NCBI GenBank assembly: GCA_013076295.1
Contig: RQOL01000718.1
Coordinates: forward strand, 5,244,081 to 5,308,080
Source of the DNA: Sanderia malayensis
Lineage: Eukaryota > Cnidaria > Scyphozoa > Semaeostomeae > Pelagiidae
DNA length: 64,000 bases
Direction: 5' to 3'
Shown: positions 10,913 through 22,353 of the stretch, in pieces
Layout: each line of letters begins with the position of its first letter
Numbering within the stretch: position 1 is the first letter of the stretch
The notes under the pieces: generated by a model
Seen by the model: only the letters and a program-made list of their open reading frames with translations
What the model was told of the DNA's origin: nothing
Databases searched by the model: none
Translations under genes and position numbers: made by a program

Positions 10913-12544
10913 TTATTCATTGATGGACAGATCTTCTTGAACATCTTCCTGCGCCTCCAGTAAACACAGCTTTTCGATCGGTCTAACTAATTCTCCATTC
11001 ACAGTTTTCACTCGAACTGAACGAACCAGTGCATCTCTGCCATAATTCAACTGAATCACCTTTCCTATCGGCCATACATTTCTCGGTATGCTCCCTTTAT
11101 CAGCCACAAGTACAATATCACCAATTGCCAGGTTACGCTTTTCGGTAAACCATTTTTGCCTTTGTTGAAGAATAGGTAAGTATTCCTTCACCCATCGTTT
11201 CCAAAACTGATTCACCATATACTGAATTTGCTTCCAACGACGATAAGCATAGACGTCATGCTTGCTAAACAAACCAGGAGAAAACGTTGCATTTGACCGA
11301 AGGAGAAGCAGGTGATTCGGCGTTAGAGCATTGAGATCTTGCGGGTCATCAGAAACTTTAGTTAATGGTCGTGCATTGATAACAGCTTCAGCTTCACACA
11401 TGAACGTATGTAACCCTTCATCATCCAATGTCTGATTGCGAACAAGTGCACTGAGAACTCTTCTGATAGTTCGGATAAGACGTTCCCAAACTCCTCCCAT
11501 ATGAGACGCTCCCGGTGGGTTGAACTTCCATCTGATATGACGCTGAAGACAGAACTCGTGCAGCTGCTGCTGATTCCAATGATGTATTGCAACTCTCAAC
11601 TCCTTTTCCGCTCCTCTGAAGTTCGTACCGTTATCTGAACGTATCTCTTCTGGAATACCACGCCTTGCCACAAATCTCCGTAACGAGTTTATAAATGAAG
11701 ACGTATCCAAGCTGTTGGCGACTTCTATGTGTATTGCTCGAATTGAAAGACACGTAAAGATAACACCATACCTCTTAGCCAGCGATCTTCCTTTCTTGAC
11801 ATAGAAGGGTCCAAAGTAATCAATCCCAGTATACGTGAAGGGTGGCTTTTCAGGTGTTACTCGATCGGATGGAAGATCTGCCATCTTTTGCTTCATTGGA
11901 ATCGCTTTTCTTCTCTTGCAATCAAAACAGCTTCTGACAATCTTCTTTACTGCAGTGCATGCTTGAACGATCCAATATCTTTCTCGTGTCACGGACAGTA
12001 TGTATTCTTGGCCAGAATGTCCATATAGCTGGTGAAAGTACCGGATTATAAGGCTTCCCACATGATGCTGTTTCGGAATGATCCACGGGTGCTTCAAATG
12101 GTCATATTCACTCGGCATGTTCTTGATTCGACCACCAACACAAATGATATCGCCAATGATTATAGGATCCATAGATCCATCGCCAATGATTATAGGATTA
12201 TAGAACTTCTCACAGTTAACCAGTCTGTGGCTTTCTTCACAGTTAAAACACTTGATGGTATAATTGCTCGTCTCTTGGGCTCCAACACTGAAATTCGCAG
12301 CTCTGCTCGGTATCTTCTTAGGCTCTGTTACATATCTTCGATTGAAATTGGATCTCACCGCTGTATCTCTTCCTGGGTTGTCGGTGATGCAACCGTATAT
12401 CGGGTCATTCTTTTCATTTGCCACCATTCTTATCATCATCCTCACATCAGTAATCGTTGGGTCTCGTTGCTGCCAACGTACATCTTGGACGCGTGACTGC
12501 CATCTGGATTTCACGTAGATAGGGCATCGCTCTAAAATTTTCAA
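10913..12544 (-). pseudogene. BEL/Pao Gag C-terminus fused in frame to integrase
   Basis: A single 543-codon frame. Its N-terminal ~115 residues are Gag-like and end with the CCHC knuckle CFNCEESHRLVNCEKF. It then passes straight into the integrase region: ICVGGRI, the zinc-binding HH..CC module (HHVGS...H, CFDCKRRK), and the DDE core with TGIDYFGPF, IRSDNGTNF and HMGGVWERLIR, then a C-terminal domain to VRPIEKLCLLEAQE. Protease, reverse transcriptase and RNase H are absent. At the joint, 'atcgccaatgattatagga' is repeated at about 12148 and 12178, so PIIIGD occurs twice. An internal deletion removed most of pol while keeping the frame. The element cannot copy itself, but the integrase looks intact. 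Confidence 0.85.
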
Positions 12545-12547
12545 CAG

Positions 12548-13846
12548 TCAATCTTCATTGTTCAATTGCGTCAGTCTTTTTGTAGCTTTTAAAATAATTT
12601 CACAGCTTTCCAACTCGTCTGCCAACTCCTGTAGGCCTTCTCTATCGCCGGGCTTTATTTGCGACCCGTCACACACTTTCTTTACCCAGGAATTCGCAAC
12701 GACATACGGATTGCCAAATCTCTCAGCTAATATCGCCTTCGCCTTCGCATATCCATCTCTAGGTTCCAACAAAATACAGTTTTCAATCGAATTTCGAGCT
12801 TTACCTGAACAAAACTGGATGAGAAGTTGCAAGCGTTTTCCATAGTCATCAGTTCCGATTTCCACATTACTTTCAAACGAACGAACAAACAGATGGTAGT
12901 TAAGCAGATTACCATCAAAGCTTCGTAACTCTGTTCTTGGCAAGAGGGTAGCTGTGGCTAACTTCTTCATGCTTTGCAGATACTCATCATCAGCTACTGA
13001 TACGACAGATTTGTTCTTCTTCAAGGAAGAGTCAGGCTGGGGACTACGTTCCCATGGTGAAGCATGTGGATTCATCTGAAAGTCTTGAATAGCATCAGTC
13101 TGTGGATTCACACGGGTACTTGGTTCTGCTTCATACTTCGCAACCACTGATTCCAACGGACGTGCAATCGATTCATCAGTTTTCTTCAGAGGGGGAATGC
13201 TTGTTGATACATGAGGTACATTGAACGGTTTATCTTCTGTTGATATCTGACTTCTCGTTTCGAAATCTGTGAAAACCTTCTCCTCTGCGGAAATCTTAGC
13301 CATTTGTGTTTCCAACTTCAACTTCTCTTTCATCCGATTTAGCCTCAATTCTTCACTTGCTATTAGCTTGTGCTGATGAAGAAAGGATACTTCTGCCTGC
13401 AGACTTGCCAACTGCGCTCGGTTATTCAGTCTTCTGCTTTCAGTCGCCATTTTGCTCGATCGTCTGGACCTGCTGGACTGTTTGGATGAACTATACCGTG
13501 AATACTCCGAGTTCACCTGACTTGCGGATTCTATAGGATGTTGCTCTTCACTCCTAGATTGGACTCTGGACTGGCACCATAATGTTATCCTCTCCTTCAC
13601 TTCGGAAAACCTCCTCTCTCCTTCTTGAAAATACACCAAGCATTCCTCCATGTCCTCTTCATCTTTCAGAAATTTGCTGTACTCATCGCACAATCTCTGG
13701 AATTCTTCTAAAGCTTTGGACATTCGGCTTTCCTTGACTGAAATCTCACAAATATCTCCACCGATCGTCAGTTCTGCTACGACATGATTAATGGCCTTCG
13801 TCAATTCACCCTTGGCATGGCCTCTTCGTCTCTTAAGGGTCTTCAT
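12548..13846 (-). CDS. BEL/Pao Gag (DUF1759-type)
   Basis: A 432-residue frame starting MKTLKRRRGHAKG at 13846. The first ~120 residues are charged and helical, followed by a Ser/Arg-rich stretch and a long helical segment rich in E, K and L. From about residue 300, LPRTELRSFDGNLLNYHLFVRSFE and ARNSIENC..L.PRDGYAKAKAILAERFGNP match the conserved region of Pao-type Gag. It ends at 12548 in an NNED stretch, 3 bp before the next frame opens, so Gag and the following frame were probably one polyprotein separated here by a stop. It lies just inside the 5' LTR. Confidence 0.82.
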   Translation of the reverse strand: MKTLKRRRGHAKGELTKAINHVVAELTIGGDICEISVKESRMSKALEEFQRLCDEYSKFLKDEEDMEECLVYFQEGERRFSEVKERITLWCQSRVQSRSEEQHPIESASQVNSEYSRYSSSKQSSRSRRSSKMATESRRLNNRAQLASLQAEVSFLHQHKLIASEELRLNRMKEKLKLETQMAKISAEEKVFTDFETRSQISTEDKPFNVPHVSTSIPPLKKTDESIARPLESVVAKYEAEPSTRVNPQTDAIQDFQMNPHASPWERSPQPDSSLKKNKSVVSVADDEYLQSMKKLATATLLPRTELRSFDGNLLNYHLFVRSFESNVEIGTDDYGKRLQLLIQFCSGKARNSIENCILLEPRDGYAKAKAILAERFGNPYVVANSWVKKVCDGSQIKPGDREGLQELADELESCEIILKATKRLTQLNNED

Positions 13847-13948
13847 ATTTTCATATCTTCATAAGGTACATTCCGGTCTTCTACAATTGGCTCCAACAAC
13901 AACTGGCTGTCTACTCTCTCCTGTGACATCTTCAATAGATTTGAACTA

Positions 13949-14422
13949 TGTAAGGACTTTAAATCCAAACGCGCCTCATTGCCCCAGATTTACACATAAA
14001 GAAATACTACACGTCTCTGGCGATGCAGTTATGGCGGTTCACTGTAAACAAAATACACTATTAGCAAAATCTTATTACAAGAAACAAAAAAAACAGGAAA
14101 ATACGATAGAAAAATAACAGCAAGTAAATATTAAATTAGCAAAAAGAAATTAGGAAAATAATAATAAATTAATAAGAAAGTTAAACTTACAATCTGTTAG
14201 TCCTTCTAATGTTATCGAGTTCCTGCTAGACCAGCCATCTGAACTGCCTCCGAACCAACTGATGAACGAACAGATGGCATGGCCTTTTATACTTAAAACT
14301 TTACGCATGTGTGCACACCAAAACGAAATTATTTAAATAAAGCAAAACAGGGAGTCGAAATAAATTATTTAAAACGGAGCAATTACGCAGAATCCCGCGT
14401 AATTTATAATTTGTCCATTACA
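13949..14422 (-). repeat. BEL/Pao 5' LTR (474 bp)
   Basis: Partner of 10401-10874, same length, TG...CA ends. The flanks 'cacac' (10396-10400) and 'catac' (14423-14427) could be a 5-bp target duplication with one change, but they lie in repeated DNA so this is weak. The gap of about 100 bp between LTR and Gag start should hold the primer-binding site, which I could not assign. Confidence 0.93.
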
Positions 14423-14455
14423 CATACCCTACTATACATACCTTACTATACATAC

Positions 14456-15545
14456 TACGACGTAACATTTCTAAAAAAAGTTTGAAAGTTCCTGCAGTTT
14501 GATTGGCTCTTTTCGCGACCCACGTGAACAGTGACACGTTTTTCGTTATCATGCAAATTTGCCCTCGGCTGGCAGCAGGTACTTTTGGAGAAGACGCGTG
14601 TTTTTGTTTTGTACACAAAAAGTGAGGTAGACACCTTTCAAAGTGTTTTACCAGCTGAATTATCTTTCCAAAGAGCTCTTAATTGTTTGAAAGACCCCTG
14701 GACAGTTGCAGGAAACAATAGAGAACACAGGTGATAGCTTTGTTTTGTTTTTTGAATGAAATAGTTGTAGGTTTTGTAGTAGGCGACCGCCATTGTTGCT
14801 TCGGCATGCTAACAACACTTAGGCCATTGTCAAAGTTTTGAATTTTTCCGGCCCTATTTGCACGTTTTTCCCCATTTGTATTTTCGACAAGTGTTGTCTG
14901 ATAACACAACAAAAATAATGTGTTGTTTTTTTCTGTTATTCTTTGTTTTTTTGTTGTTTTTTCACGGTTTCCAACAAAGTTGCTTTTCATTTGGGAAGGA
15001 GCAATTTTTCACGCAACACGTGTTGTTTTTGCACTTACGAAAATTCAATTTTAGCCTGCCACATATGATCATTTTTTACCCAAACACTTTCGATAATTGT
15101 TCACCAAATTATTACCTTGATGTTGGTGTTTCTTGGATTCAACTGGATCATTATTTGCCATGCTAAATATTATTTTTAATTGCTAAAGTGTGTTCAAAGG
15201 TTTTGATTTTTGCACGGCTCCGAAATTTCATTAAAACCACTTGCACGAAATGGTCTCTAAGAATTCAGTATTACTCATTTAAGAAATGAGACTATTTGCA
15301 ACGTGTTCGCTGTATCCTGAGCTACGTATTGATATAATTGTTAATGGGGCAAGAGTAGCAATTTTTGAGGATGGATTGATTTTCCTGCGACAACTTTTTT
15401 TCTGCAAACTTTACACCGAAATTATCAATATTCAGAAAGGATTTTCAGGGACGCAGGGTGGGCACGGGGCAGTCACTTGCCAGGGGGAGATTCGACCTCC
15501 CACCTTTACGTGTTTTAGAAATTTTATGGCATAGTTTGTATTGTA
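14456..15545. other. No gene recognised
   Basis: Interior of the CTAG-bounded element. AT-rich with many T runs, and open frames are short and of no recognised family. I see no repeat structure apart from the flanking microsatellites. Confidence 0.6.
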
Positions 15546-15549
15546 GGGT

Positions 15550-15688
15550 ACGTATGTATGTATGTATGTATGCATGTATGTATGTATGTATGCATGTATG
15601 TATGTATGTATGTATGTATGTATGTATGTATGTCTGTATTTCTGTATGTATGTATGTATGTATGTATGTATGTATGTATGTATGTATG

Positions 15689-15720
<32 letters not shown>
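15550..15720. repeat. TATG microsatellite (~170 bp)
   Basis: Almost pure (TATG)n with scattered TGCA, TCTG and TTTC variants. It is the inverted counterpart of the ATAC repeat at 10234. The Tyr/Val/Cys/Met frames through it are artefacts. Confidence 0.97.
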
Positions 15721-15722
<2 letters not shown>

Positions 15723-15927
15723 TGGGCATGAGCAACAGATTAAGCTTTTTTTACTTAATGGGCAGGGGCGAACGAGCATAGCGAGTGATGACCCCTAGTA
15801 TAATAATAGGTTGACATATTAAACATTCATTAGTATTATTGCCAATTTTCTGTTTACAAGATAATCAATTCATCCGAAACATCTTTCTTCTTTCGCAAAT
15901 ACAGGGTTTGAAAAAAGTTGATTCGTC

Positions 15928-16571
15928 CAGTGGCGTAGATACAGGGGGGCATGGGGGGGTGACCGCCCCATGGCATGGCCCACCAGAGCTTCCGAGCCAT
16001 TTTGTCGGAAAATTTAAGATTTTGTCGGAAAGTTTTCGAAAATGATCTTAAAGGACAGTTTGAAAACATTTGCTAGAAATAGCCTTGACTCTTCCAGTAT
16101 CGTGCGGTCATGATGAACGGTCTTTCAGCTGCTTAAAGAGAGTCACGACGTATCTCTGAAGTACCATGAATAAACAGGGTCTTGTCTTTCAAACATGGCG
16201 TGGATCTCCATCAATTGCGAAACAGTGGCAAACTTGCCATTAAGAAAGATGCAAGAACCCTTTCTTGAAGCAAAAACAAGAAAACTTGTCAATTAAACTA
16301 TTCATCATCTGTTTTCGATGTTTATATTTTGGTTTTTGTTCTGTTGTAATGTTTTGAAAATGATAATCACCACAACATTTCATTTCCCGATTCTTGTTTT
16401 TCTCAACTAACTGTCATCTTTCATGTTTAAACTCTGTGTATATTCAGAAACGTCTTATCGAAGAATTTCCTAAATCCGGGTGTGCCCTTGTGGACACGCC
16501 CAAAAGACACACCTTTTGGTCGGAGAATTTTGGTCTTTGCCCCCCGCTAAAAATTTCTATCTGCGCCACTG
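15928..16571. mobile_element. Non-autonomous hAT element (MITE) with 8-bp target duplication
   Basis: Ends are CAGTGGCGTAGATA (15928) and TATCTGCGCCACTG (16571), a 14-bp inverted repeat with one mismatch. They are flanked by the perfect 8-bp duplication GATTCGTC at 15920-15927 and 16572-16579. CAGTGGCG ends and an 8-bp duplication are typical of hAT elements. The 644-bp interior has no transposase frame. Confidence 0.88.
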
Positions 16572-16579
16572 GATTCGTC

Positions 16580-17633
16580 ATAATATTTGGTAAGAGTGAA
16601 AATATAAAATTGTTCCTGTACAAAACCTATTTTAATTAATGTGCCTATAATACCCCATAATGTATATTCATATCCCAAATCTGAAGCTTAGCTACTACTT
16701 AAAATGGTAGTAATAATCGCAACAATTTCTTATCATTAAAGCAAACAATGCACAACGAAAATAAAATCTAACCTTTACAAACACACCACATATAGGTTTA
16801 TAGATTTTTCTTTACAAACATGAAATGGATGATTAACTTTTCTACTTTGTACATTATCACAACTGCTTTCCTTTTAGTTGTTAAAGAACACAATAAAAAG
16901 AGTGATGTAGGTGATAAAGTAGAGTGCTCCAATACTTTTACTTGGAAACTTTAAAATAACCAAGAATTTCATTCAACAATGAAGAGTAATTCCAAACATT
17001 CCTTACAATTATTTTTTAAATTATTCATTTTATCTTGCACTTCAGCACAAAACAACAACCCAATTCAGTTCCTCACAAAAATTACTCTTTTTTCAAATTT
17101 TAATATTTTCACTTTAATTGTGCAGCGTCGAAGCCGCAGAGCCAATACTAATCCCGTTCACAGGTTTTCGTCTGCCGCTCGCGCATGCGCTAAACAGTTG
17201 AGTGATATGATTGGATATCAAGACAAGCTGAATTCATTGTTGTTCACGTGAATTGTTCACGTGAAAATAGCTGAACCTATCACATGAACCCATGGTGCCT
17301 TGCGAGTTGGGAAATTTGGGATGGGCTCTGGAATGCAGAAAAGTCTTTTGTATTCTGCAAATGTTGTTGCGCAGGGCAATGCAGGGTTGTCAGACTTGGG
17401 ATTTTATCCCAAGGTCTTGGGATTTTTTGAGGCTAATGGGATTTTCCTTGGGAATTATTTTTTCGAAAAAACCTTGGGATTTTTCTTGGGAATTTTAGAA
17501 GTAAATCGGAAATTTCCCTCTTTGTTTGAACATTTACAACACCAGTCATATTTTCATTCAAACTGATCATTCTGTCGTTGATGCTTGATGGCACGACTGG
17601 AAAATAAGAACATATTAGTGAAAAAGGCTGTAG
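16580..17633. other. No gene recognised
   Basis: AT-rich DNA. Between 17390 and 17500 the phrase 'ttgggattttt' recurs about five times in different spacings, which looks like a degenerate internal repeat. Open frames are short and without recognisable motifs. Confidence 0.5.
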
Positions 17634-18048
17634 TAGTATAGCTGCTAACGTCCTGAATTGTTCATTTTAGTGATAAAAGCATGAAACTTTGCAGGAATAA
17701 TAGTAAGCATGTACTATATGATTTCTGATATGGATCCAAGCGGTACTAAGTCTTAGAGTGGAGAACTACCATGCTCAGAAACTGGTCACATGAAACCGAG
17801 GCTGTGTCTTAATTACACCATATCCCCCATGAGAGAAAAGAAATATAGACAAAACCAATAAATACGGTTATATTTAGGTGCTCTAACTTATACAAGAATG
17901 AGTGGTGAGCTGCACATGCGTTAATAATCCTGTCACGAAAACGAGGCTGTGATAAATTTGTCAAAATATAACAGCAACAATATTCTTTGGAATTGAAAAA
18001 AAAGTAAAATCAACTGACTTTCATTGTTTTTATAATATGGTCCACTCA

Positions 18049-19608
18049 TTAAATGCAATTTCCTCCAGAGTTACACAATCCAGTGCAAGCGAGATTAGCT
18101 TTGAGGCATTTACAGCGTCCCCGACGACCAGCTTTACAGCCACATCGGATTAGTTCGTAGCAAGAGTCCTTGGCTTGAGGTAACGAAGTCCCATAGGGCA
18201 CCCAATAGCTATTTTCTAAATTCCATCCCCACAGGGAAGGACTTGGTAAGGTAGGCTGCTTTAACAGGGCTTGACCCCATACATAAGCACCTTGAAAGAC
18301 AGCTCTCTTGATATGTTCGAATAATGCAGCCTGCGTTGGAGGAATGTTTTCTAGTGACCTTGCATTGCTTGCAAAAAGGACTTGTCTCACTTCGTTAGCT
18401 TTATTTAAACTGCATGTTCTGTCGTATAAGAGAATTGTGAACCTTTCAATGACATCTAAGCATGCATCATCAACATTATCCGGCAGCATCATCAACTTTT
18501 CGAGGGTGGTAGTTAGCTCTGGAAATACCTTCCAAACCTCCCATGCTGTCTTCTTTCCTCTGCCGCCGAAAAATGAAACCGTGTCGCACCCAGTTAATGC
18601 ATGAAACAAGGGAAGCACCCGGGCTGTTTTCTGACCTATTGATGTGGCAATGGAATGGGCTGGAAGATTTCGAATCTGCTTGGAAGGGCGGTATGATATC
18701 CATAACTCATCTATTGAAATAAATGGAGCAATGCAACAGCTAATACTACGACATCAGTGTCATTACTTCGAATCTTTGTTCTTCGGTGACCATGCAGACT
18801 GGCGTCGAATGCGTGAATAATCATGCGTGTGTCCGCTTCTTCATGAGTACACGGTGAAAGAGAACTCATATCTGGCATTTCTGCGGAAGACAAAACATTT
18901 TCTCCATGCGTTGCAAAAATAGTTTTCCCTGCCGACAGCTTTAGAGAAACCACCTAAAAGCAAAAATTACAAAGTGATTTTATACAATTTCCATGTATAT
19001 TTATCCTTTAATATATCATGAAACTTTAAGAACATAGCAGTAAAGCCTGTTTTCCATATAATCGTAACTGACGGGAAAGTGTCGGCGATGCATCTGCGAT
19101 GGTTCTTTTTTATGTCTGCCGATGGGTCGACACGTGAAATGAAACTACAATTGAACAGAGCCGATGCATCGCAGATAATTGTTTCCATATAAAATTTAAG
19201 CATTAGCGACGCTGAAAAAGGATCGTAACAGCCGGTATCGCATCGTCTTCGGGCTTCGCCAATGCATCACAGACGTTGTAATTTAAGTGTTTCATTAGCA
19301 AAATATTTGCCTGCGATCCATCGCAGGTGCATCGCCGATGGACTGCCGACACTTTCCCGGCAGTTACAATTATATGAAAACCAGGCATAACAAACAATAC
19401 TCACTTTGGTTGCTAAGAGTTTGAAAAGTTCATCTTTGTTGTTACTGACTCTCAAGAAACCTTTCCAGTCAGACGGAATCCGGGTACACGGCGTGACTTT
19501 TCTCCTCTCACCTGATCCTCGCTTTTCTCTTGTTGTTTTCTTCAAAGAGTCCTCTTTATAAATATCCCAAACAATATCAAGTCTCTTCACGTATTGCAAC
19601 TGTCCCAA
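18049..19608 (-). CDS. Uncharacterised animal protein with FEN/XPG-nuclease-like motifs and Cys-rich tail (several exons)
   Basis: Three coding blocks on the minus strand. Block 1 (19608-19400) has DIVWDIYKEDSLK, TREKRGSGERRKV and DELFKLLATKV. Block 2 (18953-18711) has HEEADTRMIIHA and NDTDVVVLAVALL. Block 3 (18618-18049) has LPLFHALTGCDTVSFFGGRG then KKTAWE, ERFTILLYDRT, IPPTQAALFEHIKRAVFQG and a tail of about ten Cys (CGCKAGRRGRCKC...CTGLC). I know this block pattern from uncharacterised cnidarian and other invertebrate proteins. My inference is that EAD, DTD and GCDT...GRGKK correspond to the acidic and helix-hairpin-helix elements of FEN/XPG nucleases. The gap between blocks 1 and 2 holds a MITE. 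The gene lies between inverted repeats. Confidence 0.6.
19043..19387. mobile_element. MITE-like inverted-repeat element inside an intron
   Basis: Left: aagcctgttttccatataat then cgggaaagtgtcgg and gcatctgcgatgg. Right, inverted: atgcctggttttcatataat, the same cgggaaagtgtcgg and gcacctgcgatgg. Inverted arms of about 60-70 bp surround a core that again contains related 'cgatgcat' phrases. No coding capacity. Confidence 0.7.
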
Positions 19609-20371
19609 TATGTAAGGGGCAAATATAAGGTCAAATTTATTAGTTTACTCTCTATTTCCGAACTCTCATGTTAGGTGTAAGAAATATGGTATCAGATTGA
19701 CTGTAAAACTGGTTGTCGGGGATGCTGCCTTCGTCAAAGCTGATCTTGCTTGCACTGGATTGTGCAACTGTGGAGGAATATGTATATAATGAGTGGAACA
19801 TATTATGAAAAGAATCAGCTCCGTGATTTTTATTTTGGTTTCGTTTCAAAAGAATATTAATATATATATTAAATATATTTTTTATCAATTTTAGAAATCA
19901 TGCAGTATTTTGTTTTATAATTTTTATAATTGTCATTATTTTAAATTTTGAATTTTACAGTTTTTCCAAAGAATATTGTTGCTTTTATACCTTACCAATT
20001 TTACCACAGCCTCGTTTTCGTGATAGAGCTATTAGCGCATGCGCAGCTAACCATTTGATCTTGCCTAACACAGAACACCCAAATATAATCAGAAATCATA
20101 TAGTACATGCTTACTATTATTCCTGCAAAGTTTCATGCTTTTATCACTAAAATGAACAATTCAGCCGTTTTTTGGATGTTAGCAGCTATACTATAGATTG
20201 CGGTGAGTGGAAAAATTATAAACGGTGGTAAATTGTATACATCGATACCAGAAAGCTTAATAACAACTGACCAAATATCTCAAGGAAAGATTGAAAAACA
20301 CATCTGATGTGGTTCAGGAAAAAAATGCAAAACGTAGGGCATTATATTTGTTTCAGAAGAATAATAAATAA

Positions 20372-21985
20372 AAGTGACCCTTCAGGGGACTCACGGCCTA
20401 TACACTCAAACATCTACCATTTGATTAAAAAGATGTTTTGAAAAGTACACTCAGTTTGAAAACCAAAAACAAATCTTTGTTAATGTGACTTCATGAAAAC
20501 AATACAATACCCAAAAACAGATTCAATTTCAATTTCAATTTCAATTTCATGTATTTTTGAACAATAACAATATTTAATTACAATGATACGAAAAAACGAT
20601 ATGATGAATATTTAAGTTAACTTTTAATCGAACAGAGAAGAATATAGGTATTACATCAATTTACAAAGTTATTGCTGAAGGACATATGGAAAGAGCTCTG
20701 AAAAGAGCTATCGAAGCCATATGACCTCAGTGACGTGTTAAAAATAGATAAAAGTGAAATATACACGAACATGTTTCAAATCTATAAGAAAGATATTGTA
20801 AGAAGAAAATCAGTCGATAATGACAAAAATGATTAAATAAAAGAAAAGAATAATCAATGAAAAATGAATTAAAATTAAAGAAAATCAATATTAATAATAA
20901 TAATAGGTAATAACAACAATAACAATTTAAGGCATATTAATTAAGGCATATTAGTTAAGGCATATTAATTAAGGCATATTAATTAAGGCATATTATTTGG
21001 ATCAACGGGATGAATTGTATTTTTGGATTTTTACGTATATTTTTCAAGAATAGATTGTTTTAGAAAACGTGAAAATACCTTTTTGGAATTAGTACATTTG
21101 ATAGTATTTGGTATACTGTTCCCACGTTTTTCAGAAGCCATGATGATAATCGATGTTAGGTATATTCACGAAGTTATGCCATTTATAAATCCGAAAAATT
21201 ATGCCATAATTTGATAACAAAAGTAAAAAAGTAACAAAAAGATAAATAACTAAGATGTAGAGAATTACATTATTCCCTATTTGATCGTGTTTGATCGTCA
21301 GATTGCGAGCTCGAAAAAACACGTCCGCATGCCAGAATGACATGTGACATATGAATAAATTTAGACAACCCCAGATTGAAAAGAAAACTAAATTAAATGC
21401 ACGTAATCATCAACAATTTAAAACCTGAAGGCGGGATTTTCTGGACAAGGATTACTTTTAATATCCCCTGCTAAAAACAATAAAACATAATGATGGTGGA
21501 AATGATGATGCAATAGTTTTGGGGCCTACTATACTTCCGCACAGCTTTTCTCTTCAACTTGCAGGCATTAATTTTTATCAATTTATCCGCCCCACGACAA
21601 GAATGCAACTGTGGGAGAAACGAACCAATAATTATAACTTTGATTTGAGCAAAAACAACTCGTTTACAACGCTCATTCTCAAGAATTTTAGTCGCGTACA
21701 TGCTATTGATGTGCAGCATTGTATTTTCAAGGTGTTAATAAATGTTAGAGCCAGATCTGCCTAATCATGCTGGTTTATCAGACATTTTCCAGTGAAAGTG
21801 CAGCTCTGGGGCTGCGCGACGGAGCCCTTGAAGATTTTCCATCACGCCCCCTTTGTCGAGAATTCATTTTTCACTGGGCGCATCTGCATCAAGTAACTTA
21901 TTAGTGCGGCCCTTCTGTGAGATGTCAACGTACATCAACTTTATCGAGTTTTTCAGTGTGGTGCACCCTCCCCCAATAAAGGTTT
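20372..21985. repeat. Decayed sequence related to parts of the palindromic element
   Basis: 20372-20523 matches 28797-28948 in the same orientation. 21345-21605 matches 28945-29205 in the same orientation. 21608-21985 matches 25575-25935 inverted. Similarity is high but clearly below that between the two arms, with many substitutions and small gaps. About 820 bp of unrelated sequence, including an AATTTC microsatellite (20521-20550) and five copies of ttaaggcatattaa (20927-20995), separates the first two matches. No coding region is recognised. Confidence 0.7.
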
Positions 21986-22353
21986 GCACATGAAAAAGAA
22001 AAAGGTTGTCAACCATGAAACTGCACAAAAGGATATTTATTATGCACAATTTAATACAAAAGTAAGTGCCAACTTTTCTGAACAGCCATGGGCAATTCAG
22101 AAAATCACTAAATTCCACCAAACCCCGCAACCGAGAAGATTCATTTTAGGAGTTAGCCTAAAAAACTTCTGAAGCAACTGGTAGCTGTCAATGTTAAAGT
22201 AACCACATCTATCAGACTAACAGTTGCCGACTTTGCTGTACCATGCTCTCACCCCCAAACAAAAACGAAATTGCGCACTTTTTAACAATTCGTTACTTCT
22301 AGTAGGGTTTCCATATAAAACGTTTTTGTTTCTTTTGTATCACATCTAGCAAA

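Larger units (their letters stand above)
10129..15798. mobile_element. Small inverted-repeat element with CTAG at both outer ends, split by the BEL/Pao insertion
   Basis: Left end: ctagccggggcgctcgcgtg, then a CTCGC-rich stretch, 'aagtaaaaaa', 'cgctcatgccc' and an ATAC microsatellite. Right end, read inverted: ctaggggtcatcactcgcta, the same AAGTAAAAAA, gctcatgccc and ATAC repeat. The inverted similarity continues through 'taccctacaata'. Removing the 4.02-kb BEL/Pao element leaves about 1.65 kb without coding capacity. Either CTAG is a target duplication of a TIR transposon, or these are two Helitron-like 3' ends (hairpin plus CTAG) facing outward. I cannot decide between them. Confidence 0.5.
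17634..20195. mobile_element. Inverted-repeat-bounded element carrying the nuclease-like gene
   Basis: The left end, tagtatagctgctaac followed by gaattgttcattttagtgat and more (17634-17730), reappears inverted at 20090-20195. A second inverted pair contains cacgaaaacgaggctgtg (about 17905-17965 and 20002-20060). The gene at 18049-19608 lies between them. The trinucleotide TAG sits just outside both ends and may be the target duplication. No known transposase is present, so either this gene drives the element or the element is non-autonomous and captured it. Confidence 0.55.

Noticed and set aside
15550..15798. Open frames of about 78-115 codons through the TATG repeat
   Set aside because: They exist only because the microsatellite lacks stops in these frames.
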